A stretch of 64,000 nucleotides of DNA from Hirsutella rhossiliensis (GCF_020360975.1 NW_025408671.1:5208001-5272000), one strand, 5' to 3'. Positions 31,072 through 42,878 are shown, counted from the stretch's first letter. Program-made: numbers and translations. Notes: generated by a model not told the origin, from the letters alone.

Positions 31072-34000
31072 ATGTCGACTTGGGCAAACCGAAATAAAAA
31101 GTTTCAGCACAAGATTTGTGGGAGACTCGACCGATTGCGGCGTTTATTTAGACATCCTCGGGGACATGTCCAGACAGAACCGACTTCGAGAGCCACTCAG
31201 GAATCATTCGTCCCTAAGGATGACGCAGCTCAAAGCCAAGCCGATCAAGGCAATGTCCTGTCGCTGACCTGCTTAAGCGGCTTCGAAGGGGATTCCTCAG
31301 TCAATGACGTCAATGACGCAATCGCTGGTGTTGGCATCGAAATAGAAATTACATCAGACCTTTGGAGCACAGCATACCGCGAAGCAGTGGACAACCTGGG
31401 AAAAGATATTAACGCTGCGATTCTCAAGGGCGACAATGCCTTGGAGCTATTTAAACAACTCGAAAAACTTGACGAAGACACAATGCAGGATTCTGCCTTC
31501 TTGAGGGGTGTGAGATATCTGCATTCTATCCAGGTTCCTCTGGAGTGTTTCAGGCTGGCATTAGACATAGCAATTCCGTTGGCGAGCATTCAACCTCCTG
31601 TTGGAATGGCTTTTGGTGTAGTAAAAAGCGTAACAGCGGTGAGTACACTCACTTTACGAAAAAAAAATTGTGCCTCTCGTTTCTGCGAGAGTCGTTACAT
31701 TCGAGGCACTGACTTCACCTACCACATAGATTGCCATTAGCATTTCAACCGCTGACATCGAATTCGCGAAGAAAATCGGGGAAATGCTAGATCAACTCTC
31801 TTACATTGATGATTGCGATACACTTGGTCAGAGATCAAACAAAGTGGATATACATAAGGTAATGTCCCGTGTATCTATAGAAAGCATTTCTGACACTTTG
31901 CAGGCCCTCGTGTTGGTGTACCAGAAACTCCTTGAATTCTACAACGCCGCATTTGAGATACTATCCAGAAAGGGGGTGAAGCTGGTCATGAAGCTGATTG
32001 TGGAGAACGACCGTCTACCAAACATCATTCAAGACTTCCTGAGACATGCAGACAATCTTCGGAGACTTGTGCAGAACGCCACTTGGGAGATCGTTGAGGA
32101 TATCAAAGCTATGCTCTACGACCATGAAAGTATGCTATCACACGCTGAACCAAGTCAGATGCATGCTAAGAAATCCTTAGTTGCAAGGTGGTTAGGTAGT
32201 GAGAAGACGAACCGGCAGAGCCAATACCACGCTTCGTTGCAGGATATTCGAGCCGATGAGGCCTGCTACTTTCTGCTGACAGACACCAGATTCGAGAATT
32301 GGTATCAGGGCAGCCAGTATAAGCAGCTAGTAATTCTCGGCAACATGGGGTGCGGCAAAACCGTTGCCATGTCTTTTCTTATAGACGAATTACGCCGACG
32401 AAACGAGCATCAATTGCCCCAGCCCAAGATATGCTACCACTATTGTCAAAACGACCAAACTGGCCAAGCTATTAACATACTTTCTGCTTTGACTCTCTCA
32501 CTCCTTCAACAGTTCCCTGGTTTGAAGAGGCCATTTTTCGAGTGGTACAAGCAGGCCACTGCTTCCGGGATCGAGCCGGCGACGAGTTTCAAAACGCTAG
32601 AAGGCTGGTTCAAACAAACTCTCAAAACACTTGATCGCCAACTTTTCATCGTCATCGATGGTCTGGATGAGTGCGATGGAGTATGCAGAAACAGTCTTCT
32701 TAAGTCGTTGACAAATCTATCGCAAGATACGCCGAGGGTTAAAGTTTTACTGTCCTCGCGTCCTGAAGAGGAGATCCTGGAGCAATTGAATGGGATAGCC
32801 AAAATTGTTCTGCATCCGGACGCCGAGCGGGACAGACTTATCGTGGAAAAGACTGTCCAAATGCAATTATTCTATTTATCGGAGGACGTCAAGAGGACTG
32901 TTACGAAGACGCTATCGCATTTGGCACAAGGGAGCGCCATATGGACGAGAATGACGGTCAATCTCATCGGAGTCCGCCGATACAAGGCACCTAGTTCGAT
33001 CCAAGCTCTGCTAGAGGATTTACCGCAACCTGACAAGCTCTCGGAGCTCTACGTCAACATTTTTTCACGATACACCTCAAACGACCCCGAGAACTTGAAA
33101 CTTGCCACTGCAGCTCTAGAGATTCTTGCCATCTCCCGAAGGCCCTTAAGCATATCAGAACTTGCCTGGGCCGTCGCTCTGGATGTGAATCCAGAGAGGA
33201 ACCTCAACGTGGATGCTCTTGCCAAGCTGGTAGATCATCAAAGAATCATGAGTCTGATCCAGCCATTTGTTTCTCACGTCAATTTCGACGACATGAGTAG
33301 GCGTCAAGTTAGGCTTGTGCACCAGTCAGTGAAGGACTTCATCATCAGAGAATGGGCACCAATTCGAATTTATCAGGATAGCTCGACAGTTTCAAAGCAA
33401 GCAGCAACAAAGGATGTGACTCTCAAGCAACGTACCATGAGCCTGGAAGCGGGCATCTTGGATGTGTGCATTAGATATCTTCTCTTGGATGATATTGATC
33501 GCATCGAGTTGTTTTCCGACGAGCATGTGGCAATTGAAGAACTGCCTCAGGATTGCAGCTTATTCGACGACGACGAACCGAGAGATTATGACCCCCACTG
33601 TACCTGGGAAGTATGGGAAGAAAACATGGTTCGCTACGATCCAATCAATCGCGGCTTCGGTGATTTCTTTGTCTACGCCTCATGCCATTGGATTGAACAT
33701 TTTGGCGCTATATCAGCTGAACCTCTCCTTCCGGGCCGGGGAGATATAGAAAACCTATGTCAAGCGGGCTCAACGCGGCTGCAGAATTGGACCACTCAGA
33801 ACTGTCGTCCAAACTGCACGATCAAGCCCAGATTCGTGTTTGATAGCAGCCTCTACGATCCCCTCAGCATCACTTCACTCTACGGCTCGGAATCGATGCT
33901 ACACGGTATGCTTGAGAGCTCAGATTTTGATGAAGAAAAATTCCTCCCCAACACGGCGATGGGGGCTGCGGATCAAGTTCTCCAGTGGGGTGACTTGACG

Positions 34001-34777
34001 AGACTCAAGCCGCTCCTGCGAAGCAAGATTGGCCATCAAGTTCGAAACCTCGGCTTTTTTCGACTCGCCGTGAAACAATGGTCTAGTAGTCTTTCTGATA
34101 GACATCGCCAAGGCTGGGACGATGTCTTTGACCTCGTCGATGATGTGTTATACATGATGGTTGCGGAGCGATGGGGCAATGAGCTTTTGCGTATCGCTGC
34201 CAGCACGGGTTGCATGCCGATCATTCAACGGTTGATGGACAAAGCTCAGCACATGGTAGAGCTAAGGGCCGAGCTGCTAGACGGGCCTGAACATCGACTG
34301 ATTGGAGACGCCGTCTTAGGGAACCACGTCGATGTTGTGGAGTATTTGTTGGGACAACAAGGCATCGAGGCCCACCTTCGATATCGCGACTCACAAGGCG
34401 AGAATGTGCTGCACCTCGCATCCAGACGTTGCAATCCCGCGATGTTTCAACATTTGGTACCTCGTTTCAAGGACGGTGTGCACCAGACAAACATGCGGAA
34501 CCAAACGGCCTTGTTACGGATCATTGAGAGCTCTTCAAACTCACGGGATCGATGCGAATCGGCAAGGATATTGCTTTCAGAAGGTAGTGTCGACGAGAAT
34601 GATCGTTTCGTGTTCGACCAGCAAGAACCATTGCAGGTAGCGGCGCAGCTTGGCGATCTAGACATGTACCGCCTCTTAATTCGCATCGGCAAAATGAATC
34701 CCTTACCAACCACAACACCGGTTGACGAGGTTCAAACAATATCGAAAGATGAGTGTTTGAACAGCGAGGGAAAATGA
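31072..34777 (+). CDS. NLR-like NACHT protein with C-terminal ankyrin repeats
   Basis: Two exons are joined across intron 31639-31729 (91 bases, GTGAGT...CATAG) in phase, giving about 1,204 residues. A further 45-base in-frame stretch (31858-31902, GTAATG...TTTGCAG) may be an intron. The N-terminal 390 residues are helical with no named domain that I can prove. A NACHT-type NTPase follows: Walker A GNMGCGKT at about residues 393-400 and Walker B FIVIDGLDECDG near 495-506, then LLSSRPEEEI. A winged-helix-like region (ISRRPLSISELAWAVAL) precedes a long linker and degenerate ankyrin repeats from about 1045 (GNHVDVVEYLLGQQG, GENVLHLASRR). Fungal NLR-like proteins of this plan act in non-self recognition and programmed cell death. 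The reading frame is intact, unlike the neighbouring elements. Confidence 0.88.
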
Positions 34778-35529
34778 TGCCGCCCTCGAGATGCCGCCCT
34801 CGAAGTTCTTGGGTCCACATGCAGATGCAAGATCGACACCGGCAGAAGTACCACTGTCATAAGGGGTACGGACCGTACGGTAGTCATTCAGTGGGTTCGC
34901 TTTGGAGGACTTGATACCATCCTTACTTCCCCTTTTCTCATTGCAGTCCGCGAGACGACAAATGGTGATCTGTGCATGCCTGACTAGCCATTCTCCGACT
35001 GAGTGTCAACGTGCAAAGAGACGCAAGAAGTGCAACATGATCTCAATACAATGAAGCTTGTCAGATATAGAGAAGGCGCTTAAGCGGAAGGTGTCGCATT
35101 CAGGATACGTATAATGAAATGCGCGGTTGATAAGCCATGTCATCGAACTTTCTAGATAACATTACAAAAGCACCGTGGGTGGCAAGTGGCAAATTCGCCA
35201 CCGCAAGGCAGTCACATTCCCTCAGGACTAAGAAGACAGAACTTCTCACATTCATTTTTTAGATAGACGACAATGTATATTTTTGACTCTTACCCTCTAC
35301 TTTCATTCCCTGTGAGAGAAGACGCTGATCCGAGCGAGAAATCGCTGACGCTGACGACGGCCGGAGATGGCTGTATCTCTCGCAGGGTAATAATTTGGAA
35401 AGGTAAGAGTCAACATGGCAGCCCCGTCCAGCAAGCGACCCTTCGCAACTGTACGGAGTAGGAAAAGTTATATTGCCTCGTATTGTTGCGGTAATCTATG
35501 TATAGCCAATCAGCCATAGTTAAATCGAG
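34778..35529. other. Intergenic
   Basis: 3' flank of the NLR-like gene. A short plus-strand frame (35273-35461) has no recognised motif. Confidence 0.4.
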
Positions 35530-35829
35530 CCGTGTCTGCCGTGATCCTCTGGTGTCACAGGTCCCGGGGCCGGCCGACCGGTCATCCGGTAATCGGATTA
35601 CCGCCCCGCCCCATGCAAAACCATGTCGTTTTCGAAGGCCCGGCCCTGCGGGGCTGGCGTTTTCTTAGTCGGATTACCGCCATCGGACGGCAAAATCGAA
35701 GGTCCACGCCCGCGGGGCGCGGCGCGAGACCTTCGATTTCGGTCTCGCTCACGCGCGTTGCGCTCCACCTCCCCACCTCCCTCCTCCACCTCCTCCATTG
35801 CCACCGTCGCGACGGCGACCGCCTGCACC

Positions 35830-35882
35830 ATGTCAAACGCGATAGAGGATCCCCGGGTCAGGGCGGCCATTGAGCACTACCT
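35830..35882 (+). pseudogene. N-terminal stub of a pogo-type transposase
   Basis: ATG at 35830 begins MSNAIEDPRVRAAIEHYL, the typical opening of a pogo/CENP-B-like transposase before its helix-turn-helix. The frame is then lost where a small inverted-repeat element begins. Upstream (35530-35829) is GC-rich and probably belongs to the same pogo leader. Confidence 0.6.
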
Positions 35883-36058
35883 GTTTAGGGGTGATATACG
35901 AAGGTGAATTTTTTGAAGATTTTGAATGAAGGATGAATCAAATGAATGGAATTTTTGGGATCTCGATTCAAAATCTTCAAGCTCCAATTTTCGCGATTCA
36001 AGTTGGGTTTGGGCCAATTCAGGCCATTCATGAATGGTTTGAAGGATCCCTAAACGAA
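35883..36058. repeat. Small AT-rich inverted-repeat element
   Basis: Ends GTTTAGGG and CCCTAAAC are inverted, and the interior holds a further inverted pair (GAAGATTTTGAAT / ATTCAAAATCTTC). Probably a MITE inserted in the pogo stub. No duplication is resolved. Confidence 0.45.
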
Positions 36059-36064
36059 GTGAAT

Positions 36065-36499
36065 TTGGTGTGTACCTAAGCGATTGCAAAATACCTCAAA
36101 ACTCCAATAAGTAGTATATAGTTTTATAGCCCTCTGAGAAGTGTCTTGATAATCCCGAATACCACAAAAATTAACTTACATAAATACTGATCCGCATGTC
36201 CTAGGCAAATCGCTGAAAATAAGCACTTTCAAAAGCTCTGCCGAATCCTCAAAATGCGTCGGTACAACGCGTTCGAATCGCCATTGTGCACGGTTACACA
36301 CTCGTAGAGCCTCAATCCTCCGAAGCCTCCATTGTACCTAGACAAGGGTTGATATCGCAGACTTATTGGCTTGGGAAGCAAGAGGTTTGGGGGTGGGAGG
36401 TTCGGTGGGAGCCTCGGTAGGACCCTCGGTGGGAACTTCCGCCGGAGCAGGGGGTTTAGGAGGAGGATTCTCGCCTGAACGCAGATTAGCATTATACAC
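36065..36499 (-). mobile_element. hAT-1 copy B, 3' untranslated part (left of Gypsy-2)
   Basis: Closely matches 23446-23860 of copy A, beginning TTGGTGTGTACCTAAGCG, with scattered substitutions and small indels. It ends at the Gypsy-2 target duplication TACAC (36495-36499) and continues at 41887. Confidence 0.88.
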
Positions 36500-36689
36500 T
36501 GTAACGGGCAAGCCGCTTTAACGGCGGCTGCGCCGCCTAGCTTCTAGAACCTTCCATTGGCTCGAAACTATAAAATGCTATTGTGCTCTCATGTAGTAGA
36601 TTCTCTTTCTTTCTTTCTTTCTTCTCTATCTTGATAGTAAACAGCATAGGGACTAGTTAGTTGTATCAACTCACTAGAGGCCTTTCACA
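36500..36689 (+). repeat. Gypsy-2 5' LTR
   Basis: 190 bp with a TATAAAA box near 36570. It differs from the 3' LTR at three positions, all transitions (AAGCC/AAGTT counts two, GAAACT/GAAGCT one), which points to a fairly recent insertion. Confidence 0.95.
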
Positions 36690-36701
36690 TACTATCAAGA
36701 T
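36690..36701 (+). other. Gypsy-2 putative self-priming primer-binding site
   Basis: TACTATCAAGAT begins at the first base after the LTR and is the exact reverse complement of ATCTTGATAGTA at 36628-36639 inside the LTR, about 55 bases after the TATA box. This fits Tf1-like self-priming. No tRNA 3'-end match is seen. Confidence 0.75.
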
Positions 36702-36705
36702 CACT

Positions 36706-36777
36706 GAAGACATTGAAGACACTGAAGACACCGAAGACACTGAAGACACCGAAGACACCGAAGACACTGAAGACACC
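36706..36777 (+). repeat. 9-bp coding-like tandem repeat, 8 units
   Basis: GAAGACACY units encode a run of Glu-Asp-Thr if translated in the Gag frame. The array lies between the primer site and the Gag ATG at 36820. Confidence 0.9.
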
Positions 36778-36819
36778 AAACTGAGTCCCGTCGAACTATT
36801 AGCGTTCAGCGAAGTCGCG

Positions 36820-38068
36820 ATGGCCGAAGATAACAACAACATGCAGCCGGACGTCCTCAGCGCCCTGGTTGCCGAGATACGAAGTCTGAGAGAAGAGAGT
36901 TCCCGAAGAAACACCCAGTTTGAAGAACGTTTTATTGCCCTGGAACTCCAACAACACCAGCAAGCCCGTTCGTCTGAACTCCTAGAGCCAACGCCATCTG
37001 TCACCCCGGCTGTCCCCATTGAGGACACCCGTGTGGTCGCCACTCACAACCCTCACCAACCAAGCGCCCCAAATTACGAGACATACCGAAATTCGGCGGC
37101 GACAAGGCCCAGTGGCGAAGCTGGAAACTAGAAACCGAAGGAAAGCTACGAGTCGACAAAGAAGCCCTTGGAGATGCAGAAGGCCACTTTATGTACATCT
37201 TCATGAGCCTAGAAGGCAAGGCTAAAGACAACGTGACCACATTTGTGGAGATGCAAACCGAGAAGAAAACGTTCAATGTTGCTGAACTACTCAACCGCCT
37301 CGAATTGCTGTACGGGAGAGGGATCGCAAGCAGAGAGCTACACGCAACCTGCATTCGATTAAGCAAGGAGAGAATGAACCGTTCACGTCCTTTTACCCCG
37401 CTTTGAGAGGAGATCGCCAATGCCAACGCCGAGTATTGGCCAGATGACAGCAAGATTTCCTACCTCCAGGAGGCACTAAACGATAAAATGAAAGCAGCCC
37501 TCATAGGCTCTGACTCTCTGCCATCAGCAGCTATGTTGGGCTGGCGAGGAGGTGCGATTCGCTGAGCAGCCAGATGGAATTGTTGGGTCAGTGGAAAAGG
37601 CCTCGAGGCAACACAAAGAGTTCGGACAACTATGACAACCACCAGAATCATGGAGGCCAGGCTGCCCAGAAACAGCCTGGCCAGAAAACCGAAGTTAGAC
37701 GAGAGGATATGATGGAATGGGAACCAACTCTACAAGCATCCGCGAAAGTGAACGCTGCGCGCACCCGCAGTGATAAGAACACATATGGTTACCAATCCAA
37801 GCGACCAGAAGACCAAGCGCTGTTGGGCAAGCGTGCCAAGTGGGTCGACCAGGCCGAGATGGACGCCCGTTACCGTGAAGGGCGTTGCCTCCGTTGTGGA
37901 AGAGACAACTGCAGAATCGAGCGCTGTCCATTGGCTGCGCCTATCCGACCCGCAAACACGACCCGACGCACTCAGGTCAATGCCGTGACCCCGTCACGAC
38001 CAGCGGTCACTAAAGCCGAGGTCGCCGAAGACGATACTTCTTCTCATAACGATGAAGATTCAGACTAG
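36820..38068 (+). pseudogene. Gypsy-2 Gag with zinc knuckle
   Basis: Gag begins at ATG 36820 (MAEDNNNMQPDVLSALVAEI), with a coiled segment containing IRSLREESSRRN. The central Gag core (YIFMSLEGKAKDNVTTFV, ELLNRLELLYG) lies in a second frame from about 37191. The C-terminal knuckle is CLRCGRDNCRIERC near 37885. At least two frameshifts separate the parts. Its acidic tail ends at 38068. Confidence 0.88.
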
Positions 38069-38100
38069 GGACACGCGGCGGCTGTGAGAGAATGGGATGT

Positions 38101-38562
38101 GAGCGGAAAAGCAAAATGGACGGAGAACCGTTCATAGCAGACGTCAGGGTGAACGGCACAGACTTCGTGCCATCTCTTGTCGACTATGGCTGCCTCTGCT
38201 ACGGCGCGGTTAGCAAGCGCACATTTCACTCTCTCCAGTTGCCACATATACGCGTTCAGCCGCGTATCTTGGAGAACGCAGCCGGAGACGGCAAGGAGGT
38301 CAAAATCGACAAGATCACGTATGTGTCGATCGACCTCGATGGACATCAGCAGCATCGTGTTTTCATGTACGTCATCGACGATCTGAACTGGGATATGATC
38401 CTGGGTAAACGATGGATGGAAGACCAGGATGTTCACATCCATGCGAAGGAAGGATATCTCGAGATCGGGTCCAATGGAGTTCAACAGAAGCACGCCGTGA
38501 CAAACGCAAAGGCGGCATTGGAGTTCACTCGGTCACGATGGCGGATATTGACAAGGCCCTAA
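38101..38562 (+). pseudogene. Gypsy-2 protease with altered active site
   Basis: A retropepsin-like frame (FIADVRVNG, VDYGCLCYGAV, LNWDMILGKRWM) has DYG where active proteases have D-S/T-G. If the base calls are right the enzyme is probably impaired. Confidence 0.75.
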
Positions 38563-38614
38563 GACCGAAACCGAAGACTGACGTAATGGAGAAGCTGCCA
38601 CCACAGTACCACAA

Positions 38615-39491
38615 GTGGTCTCGAGCTTTCTCTCAGCAACTGGCCGACCAGCTGCCCCCTCATCGGCCAGGTGTGGACCTGAAGATCGAAGTGCTGAAAG
38701 ACGAGCATGGCCGAGAGAAGCCCTACCCTGGGGACCGCTTTACAGCATGTCCCGCGAGGAGCTATTGGTACTACGGAAGACTCTCACAGAACTACTCGAC
38801 AAGGGATTTATTAGAGTCAGCAGCTCGCCAGCCGCGGCACCAGTCCTTATGGTGAAGAAGCCCGGCGGAGGCATCCGCTTCTGCGTGGATTACAGAGGTT
38901 TGAACCATATAACGAAGAGGGACCGCTATCCCTTGCCCTTACTGAGCGAGACCTTGCGAACGATAGCCAAGGCAAGGTGGTTCACCAAGGTAGATGTTAT
39001 AGCAGCGTTCCATAAGATCAAGGTCGCCCCGGCGACGAGGAAAGACAACTTTCAGAACGCGCTATGGATCCTTCGAATGGCTGGTAGTTCCATTCGGCCT
39101 GACAGGCGCACCAGCAGCCTTTCAGCGGTACATTAACAGCGCGCTCCAGGATTACCTAGACGATTTTGTGTCAGCATATATCGACGATGTCCTGATCTTC
39201 TCCTCTGGAAGCCTGCAAGACCACCGCGACAAGGTCGGCAAGGTCCTCCAACGACTGATGGACGCCGGGCTGCAACTGGATATCAACAAGAGTGAATTCG
39301 AAGTCAAGGCTGTGAAATACCTTGGGTTTATCATCGAGGCGGAGTGTGGGATCCGAGTCGACCCTGAGAAGGTTGAGGCTGTGAAGGAATGGGCAACCCT
39401 GACGAATGTTAAGTCCGTGAGGAGTTTTATTGGATTCGCGAACTTCTACAGGATGTTTATGCCAGAGTTCTCGGTGATAGCGGAGCGCTAA
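38615..39491 (+). pseudogene. Gypsy-2 reverse transcriptase
   Basis: RT motifs are clear: [37 protein letters not shown], then after a frame change near 39060 AYIDDVLIFSSG (catalytic YIDD) and SFIGFANFYRMF. A stop at 39491 truncates the link to RNase H. Confidence 0.92.
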
Positions 39492-39534
39492 CGCGGCTAA
39501 CGAAGAAGGACGTGCCATTCCGTTGGGATGAATT

Positions 39535-40010
39535 GTGCGAAGAAGCCTTCGAGAAGCTCAAGGACCTGTTGATCACGGCCCCGATCCTTGCACACTTCCA
39601 TCCAGAAAGGAGACTATCGTGGAAGCAGACGCTTCAGGATTCGCGTCGGGAGGCGTGCTCTTGCAGAGAGATGATAAGGATGGACTGGTACGACCTGTCG
39701 CATACTTCTCGAAGAAACATTCGGCAGCCGAAGCGAACTACGCTATCCATGACAAGGAGCTACTCGCCATTCTCAGATGTTTGGAGCAGTGGGACCAGAG
39801 CTACGGGCAGTAGAGCACTTCAAGATCCTAACGGACCACAAGAACCTGAGGTACTTCTACTCGGAAAGGAGGTTGACAGAGAGACAAGTGCGGTGGTCGG
39901 AGTTCCTGTCCAGGTTCCAATTCGAGCTCGAATGGAGGCCGGGCCGCAAGGGCGGATTGCCTGACGCACTCTCTCGACGGGACCAGGATATGCCGGCCAA
40001 CTACTCCGAT
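39535..40010 (+). pseudogene. Gypsy-2 RNase H
   Basis: [27 protein letters not shown] and, after a shift near 39800, KILTDHKNLRYF and LPDALSRR give the usual RNase H order. The catalytic Asp/Glu/Asp are present, split across frames. Confidence 0.9.
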
Positions 40011-40234
40011 GAACGACTAAAGGGACGCATTATGAGGCTATTCCAAAATGATCACCTTAGAAGGGTCCCAATATCGACATTGTCTACCAACACCGAGGGT
40101 GCCCAGGAAATCAACTTCGGAAAGAGATCAGGATATTTGAAGATGAGGAGTTACAGCAGCTGTGGCACGCCGCACGGCAAGAAGACAAGCTTTATCAAGA
40201 ACTCACGAAGCTGGTAGCAGATGGAGCGAAGAGT

Positions 40235-41640
40235 TTGCCAACAGACTTACAGAAGGAGAAGGTTGTCAGCATTTCAGAATGCTCATTAGACAATAGAGGC
40301 CTGCTGTGCTTTAGAGAACGCGTCTGGATACCCGGTTCGGAGCCGCTACGTACAAAGATCATCCAGGAAACTCACGACTCTCATATCACCGGACATCCTG
40401 GAAGGGACCTCACGTACTCGACTCTGTCGAGACGCTTCTTCTGGCCGGGTGCCGCTAGCGATGTACGTCGGTTTGTGCGCAACTGCGAGGTTTGCGGACG
40501 AAACACCATCTGGAGGGATACAAAGAAAGGACTCCTAAAGCCGCTCCCTATTCCGCAACGCATATGGAGCGAAATTACCATTGACTTTATTACTGACCTC
40601 CCACCGTCGGGGAAAGATGGCGCGACGAACTGCATGGTGGTCACGGACCGACTCACCAAAGGCGTCGAACTCGAAGGATTGAACGATATTTCCACAGAAG
40701 CGGTTGCAAGAAGACTCTTCGAACGACACTACCCTGTCCATGGCATCCCAACGGCTATAACCAGTGATCGGGGTCCCCAGTTTGTCAGTGGTATGTGGAA
40801 AAGTTTCTGTCAGATGCTAGGGATCGAGCAGCGGTTGTCGACGGCGTACCATCCACAAACCGACGGTGCAACAGAACGAATGAACCAAGAGGTAGAGAGG
40901 ATTCTTCGGATATGGACGAATTATCTGCAGGAGAACTGGTTAGACTTGCTTCCAATCGCGATGGCGACTATTAACGAGAGGAAGCAACCTCCACCGGACT
41001 GAGTCCGTTCTTCTTCATGCACGGCTACCACAACGAGCCAATCCAGTTAGTTGAGCATCGAAGAACGGAAGACACGACGCAGGGGGAAGCGACAGCGGAG
41101 GATTTTATTCAGAGACTACAGGACGCCACGGAGTTTGCGCAAGCAGCGATAGCTATGGCCCAGGAAATACAGCAAGCGCAAGCCAACAAGCACAGGACAG
41201 CCGCACCGAGATACGAGCCTGGGGATTGGGTATACCTCAACTTGAGAAATGTCAAAACATCGCGACCCTGCAAGAAGCTCGATTGGCTACATGCCAAATA
41301 TCAAGTGCTCGCGGAAGTTAGCCCACATGCCTACAGGTTGGATGTGCCTGGGCGCATCCATCCAGTCTTTCACGTCGACCTACTCCGGCCAGTCCCCGGA
41401 GACCCATTGCCTTCGCAGAAACTCGATCAAGAGAGTGCCCACCGGTGCTGGTGGACGGCGAAAAGATGTACCTTGTTGAAAGAATTCTGGACGAAAGAAT
41501 GGAAGGTACGCATAAGAAGGTGCTCGTAAATGGCATGATTACTCGCAGCCTACGTGGGAACCCCTTACTACTATTCGACACACCGATGCATGGAAGCAAT
41601 GGAAGAAGCATAAAAGGAGTGTCACCTTCTCAAGTCATCT
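40235..41640 (+). pseudogene. Gypsy-2 integrase and chromodomain
   Basis: The zinc-binding module (HITGHPGRDLTYSTL then CEVCGRNT) and the full catalytic triad are visible: TIDFITDLP, TSDRGPQF and TDGATERMN (D, D, E). After a shift at about 41000 the C-terminal part has EPGDWVYLNLRN and HPVFHVDLLRPV. A chromodomain follows, split across frames: YLVERILDERM then KWHDYSQPTWEPL near 41528-41565. Confidence 0.92.
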
Positions 41641-41696
41641 TGCCACAGATTGCCACGATCCCCCGGAAGAGGAAACGTTGGAAGGGAGGGAGGTAA

Positions 41697-41886
41697 TGTA
41701 ACGGGCAAGTTGCTTTAACGGCGGCTGCGCCGCCTAGCTTCTAGAACCTTCCATTGGCTCGAAGCTATAAAATGCTATTGTGCTCTCATGTAGTAGATTC
41801 TCTTTCTTTCTTTCTTTCTTCTCTATCTTGATAGTAAACAGCATAGGGACTAGTTAGTTGTATCAACTCACTAGAGGCCTTTCACA
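41697..41886 (+). repeat. Gypsy-2 3' LTR
   Basis: 190 bp; see the 5' LTR. It is followed directly by the second TACAC target copy. Confidence 0.95.
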
Positions 41887-42878
41887 TACACAAACAATGA
41901 GGGTATATTCATACCATTTACCAGCATTCCCGGAATGTGGTCTGGTCTCCAAATAATACTATTAGCGAAGGGCAAGATGTCATACTCCATGGCCGCCTTG
42001 ATCAACGCCTGATCGATCTTATCTTCCTGAGTATAAGCACTCCGTAGAAGTGTTAGTACTCGCGCTGTATCTGCCTTCAAAGCGTGACGGCGGATACCGA
42101 ATTCGTCTCTACAACCGCTGAAGAGGCGTTCCACGTCAACTTCAGAGCCAGGGACAGAGAGGAGATCACGCGCCGCCGCAGCCAAAAGTGGCCACTCCTC
42201 CTTGTGTTCTTTCCACCACTTCCGTAAGAAGTCTGGAGACTTTGCAATAGACTCGTCGAACTCTATTCGGGAAGTTGCAAACCACCGTTCAAGCTCCGAA
42301 ATAGGGATCGCCGCGCCCGCCTCCGCCTCCTTCGCCTTCTTCATTTGGATGGCTCTCCACTGCGCAATGGAGACTCCTTGAGGACGCTCAGCTGGTCTGG
42401 ATTGGCTCATAGATGAGTTTGTGGCATCCAATGTTGCTAGCTCCGGCCACTCCGTTCTGAAATACTTCTTGACTTTAGCCATAATCTCAGAGTATTGATC
42501 CGGTATCATCATTTCTAGTTGGTGAGTTTTATAACGCGGATCCAGGATGTGAGCTGCGAATAGCATCATTTGATCGTCAAGCTTCTTCATATATGTAACG
42601 TGTTTTGCTTTGCCCTTCGAGAAGGCGTTTCGAATGGACATATCAAGGTCTGAAAAGTCGCCAACCCCTTCGACTACATCATCAAGGAGAGCTTCCAAAT
42701 CCCAATAGATATCGAGACTTTGTGAGATCTGCGGCATAGCTTCGGAGACTTTCAGAGTGTGGTCTTTAAACGGCTTCAGAACCTTCCGTAGTTGATAGAG
42801 CGCGACAATCTCTTCCGATAAGGGCAGGAGGCACTTGACTTGCTGGTGAGTATCAACGAACTCGGTATATTCTGCCTC
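41887..42878 (-). mobile_element. hAT-1 copy B, transposase C-terminal part
   Basis: The sequence resumes after the Gypsy-2 target copy and encodes the hAT dimerisation region (WPLLAAAARDLLSVPGSEVD, VERLFSG) and upstream core with high similarity to 23870-24840. It stops abruptly at the Copia-1 5' LTR within the same codon region where copy A reads on (GCCTC then AAGCTCGAGG). No continuation is found beyond Copia-1. Confidence 0.9.

Larger units (their letters stand above)
36500..41886 (+). mobile_element. Gypsy-2: Ty3/Gypsy chromovirus
   Basis: This 5,387-bp element has 190-bp LTRs (TGTAACGG...TTTCACA), a perfect 5-bp target duplication TACAC (36495-36499, 41887-41891) and a polypurine tract (GGAAGGGAGGGAGGTAA) just before the 3' LTR. 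Domain order is Gag, CCHC knuckle, protease, RT (YIDD), RNase H, integrase, chromodomain. It is inserted in hAT-1 copy B. Several single-base frameshifts break the polyprotein. Confidence 0.97.

Noticed and set aside
35582..35907. GC-rich overlapping open frames near 35.6-35.9 kb as genes
   Set aside because: High GC removes stops on all frames. Only the short MSNAIEDPRVRAAIEHYL segment resembles a known protein start.
37001..37453. Minus-strand frames antisense to Gypsy-2 Gag
   Set aside because: They are shadows of the Gag coding sequence, and no motif is present.
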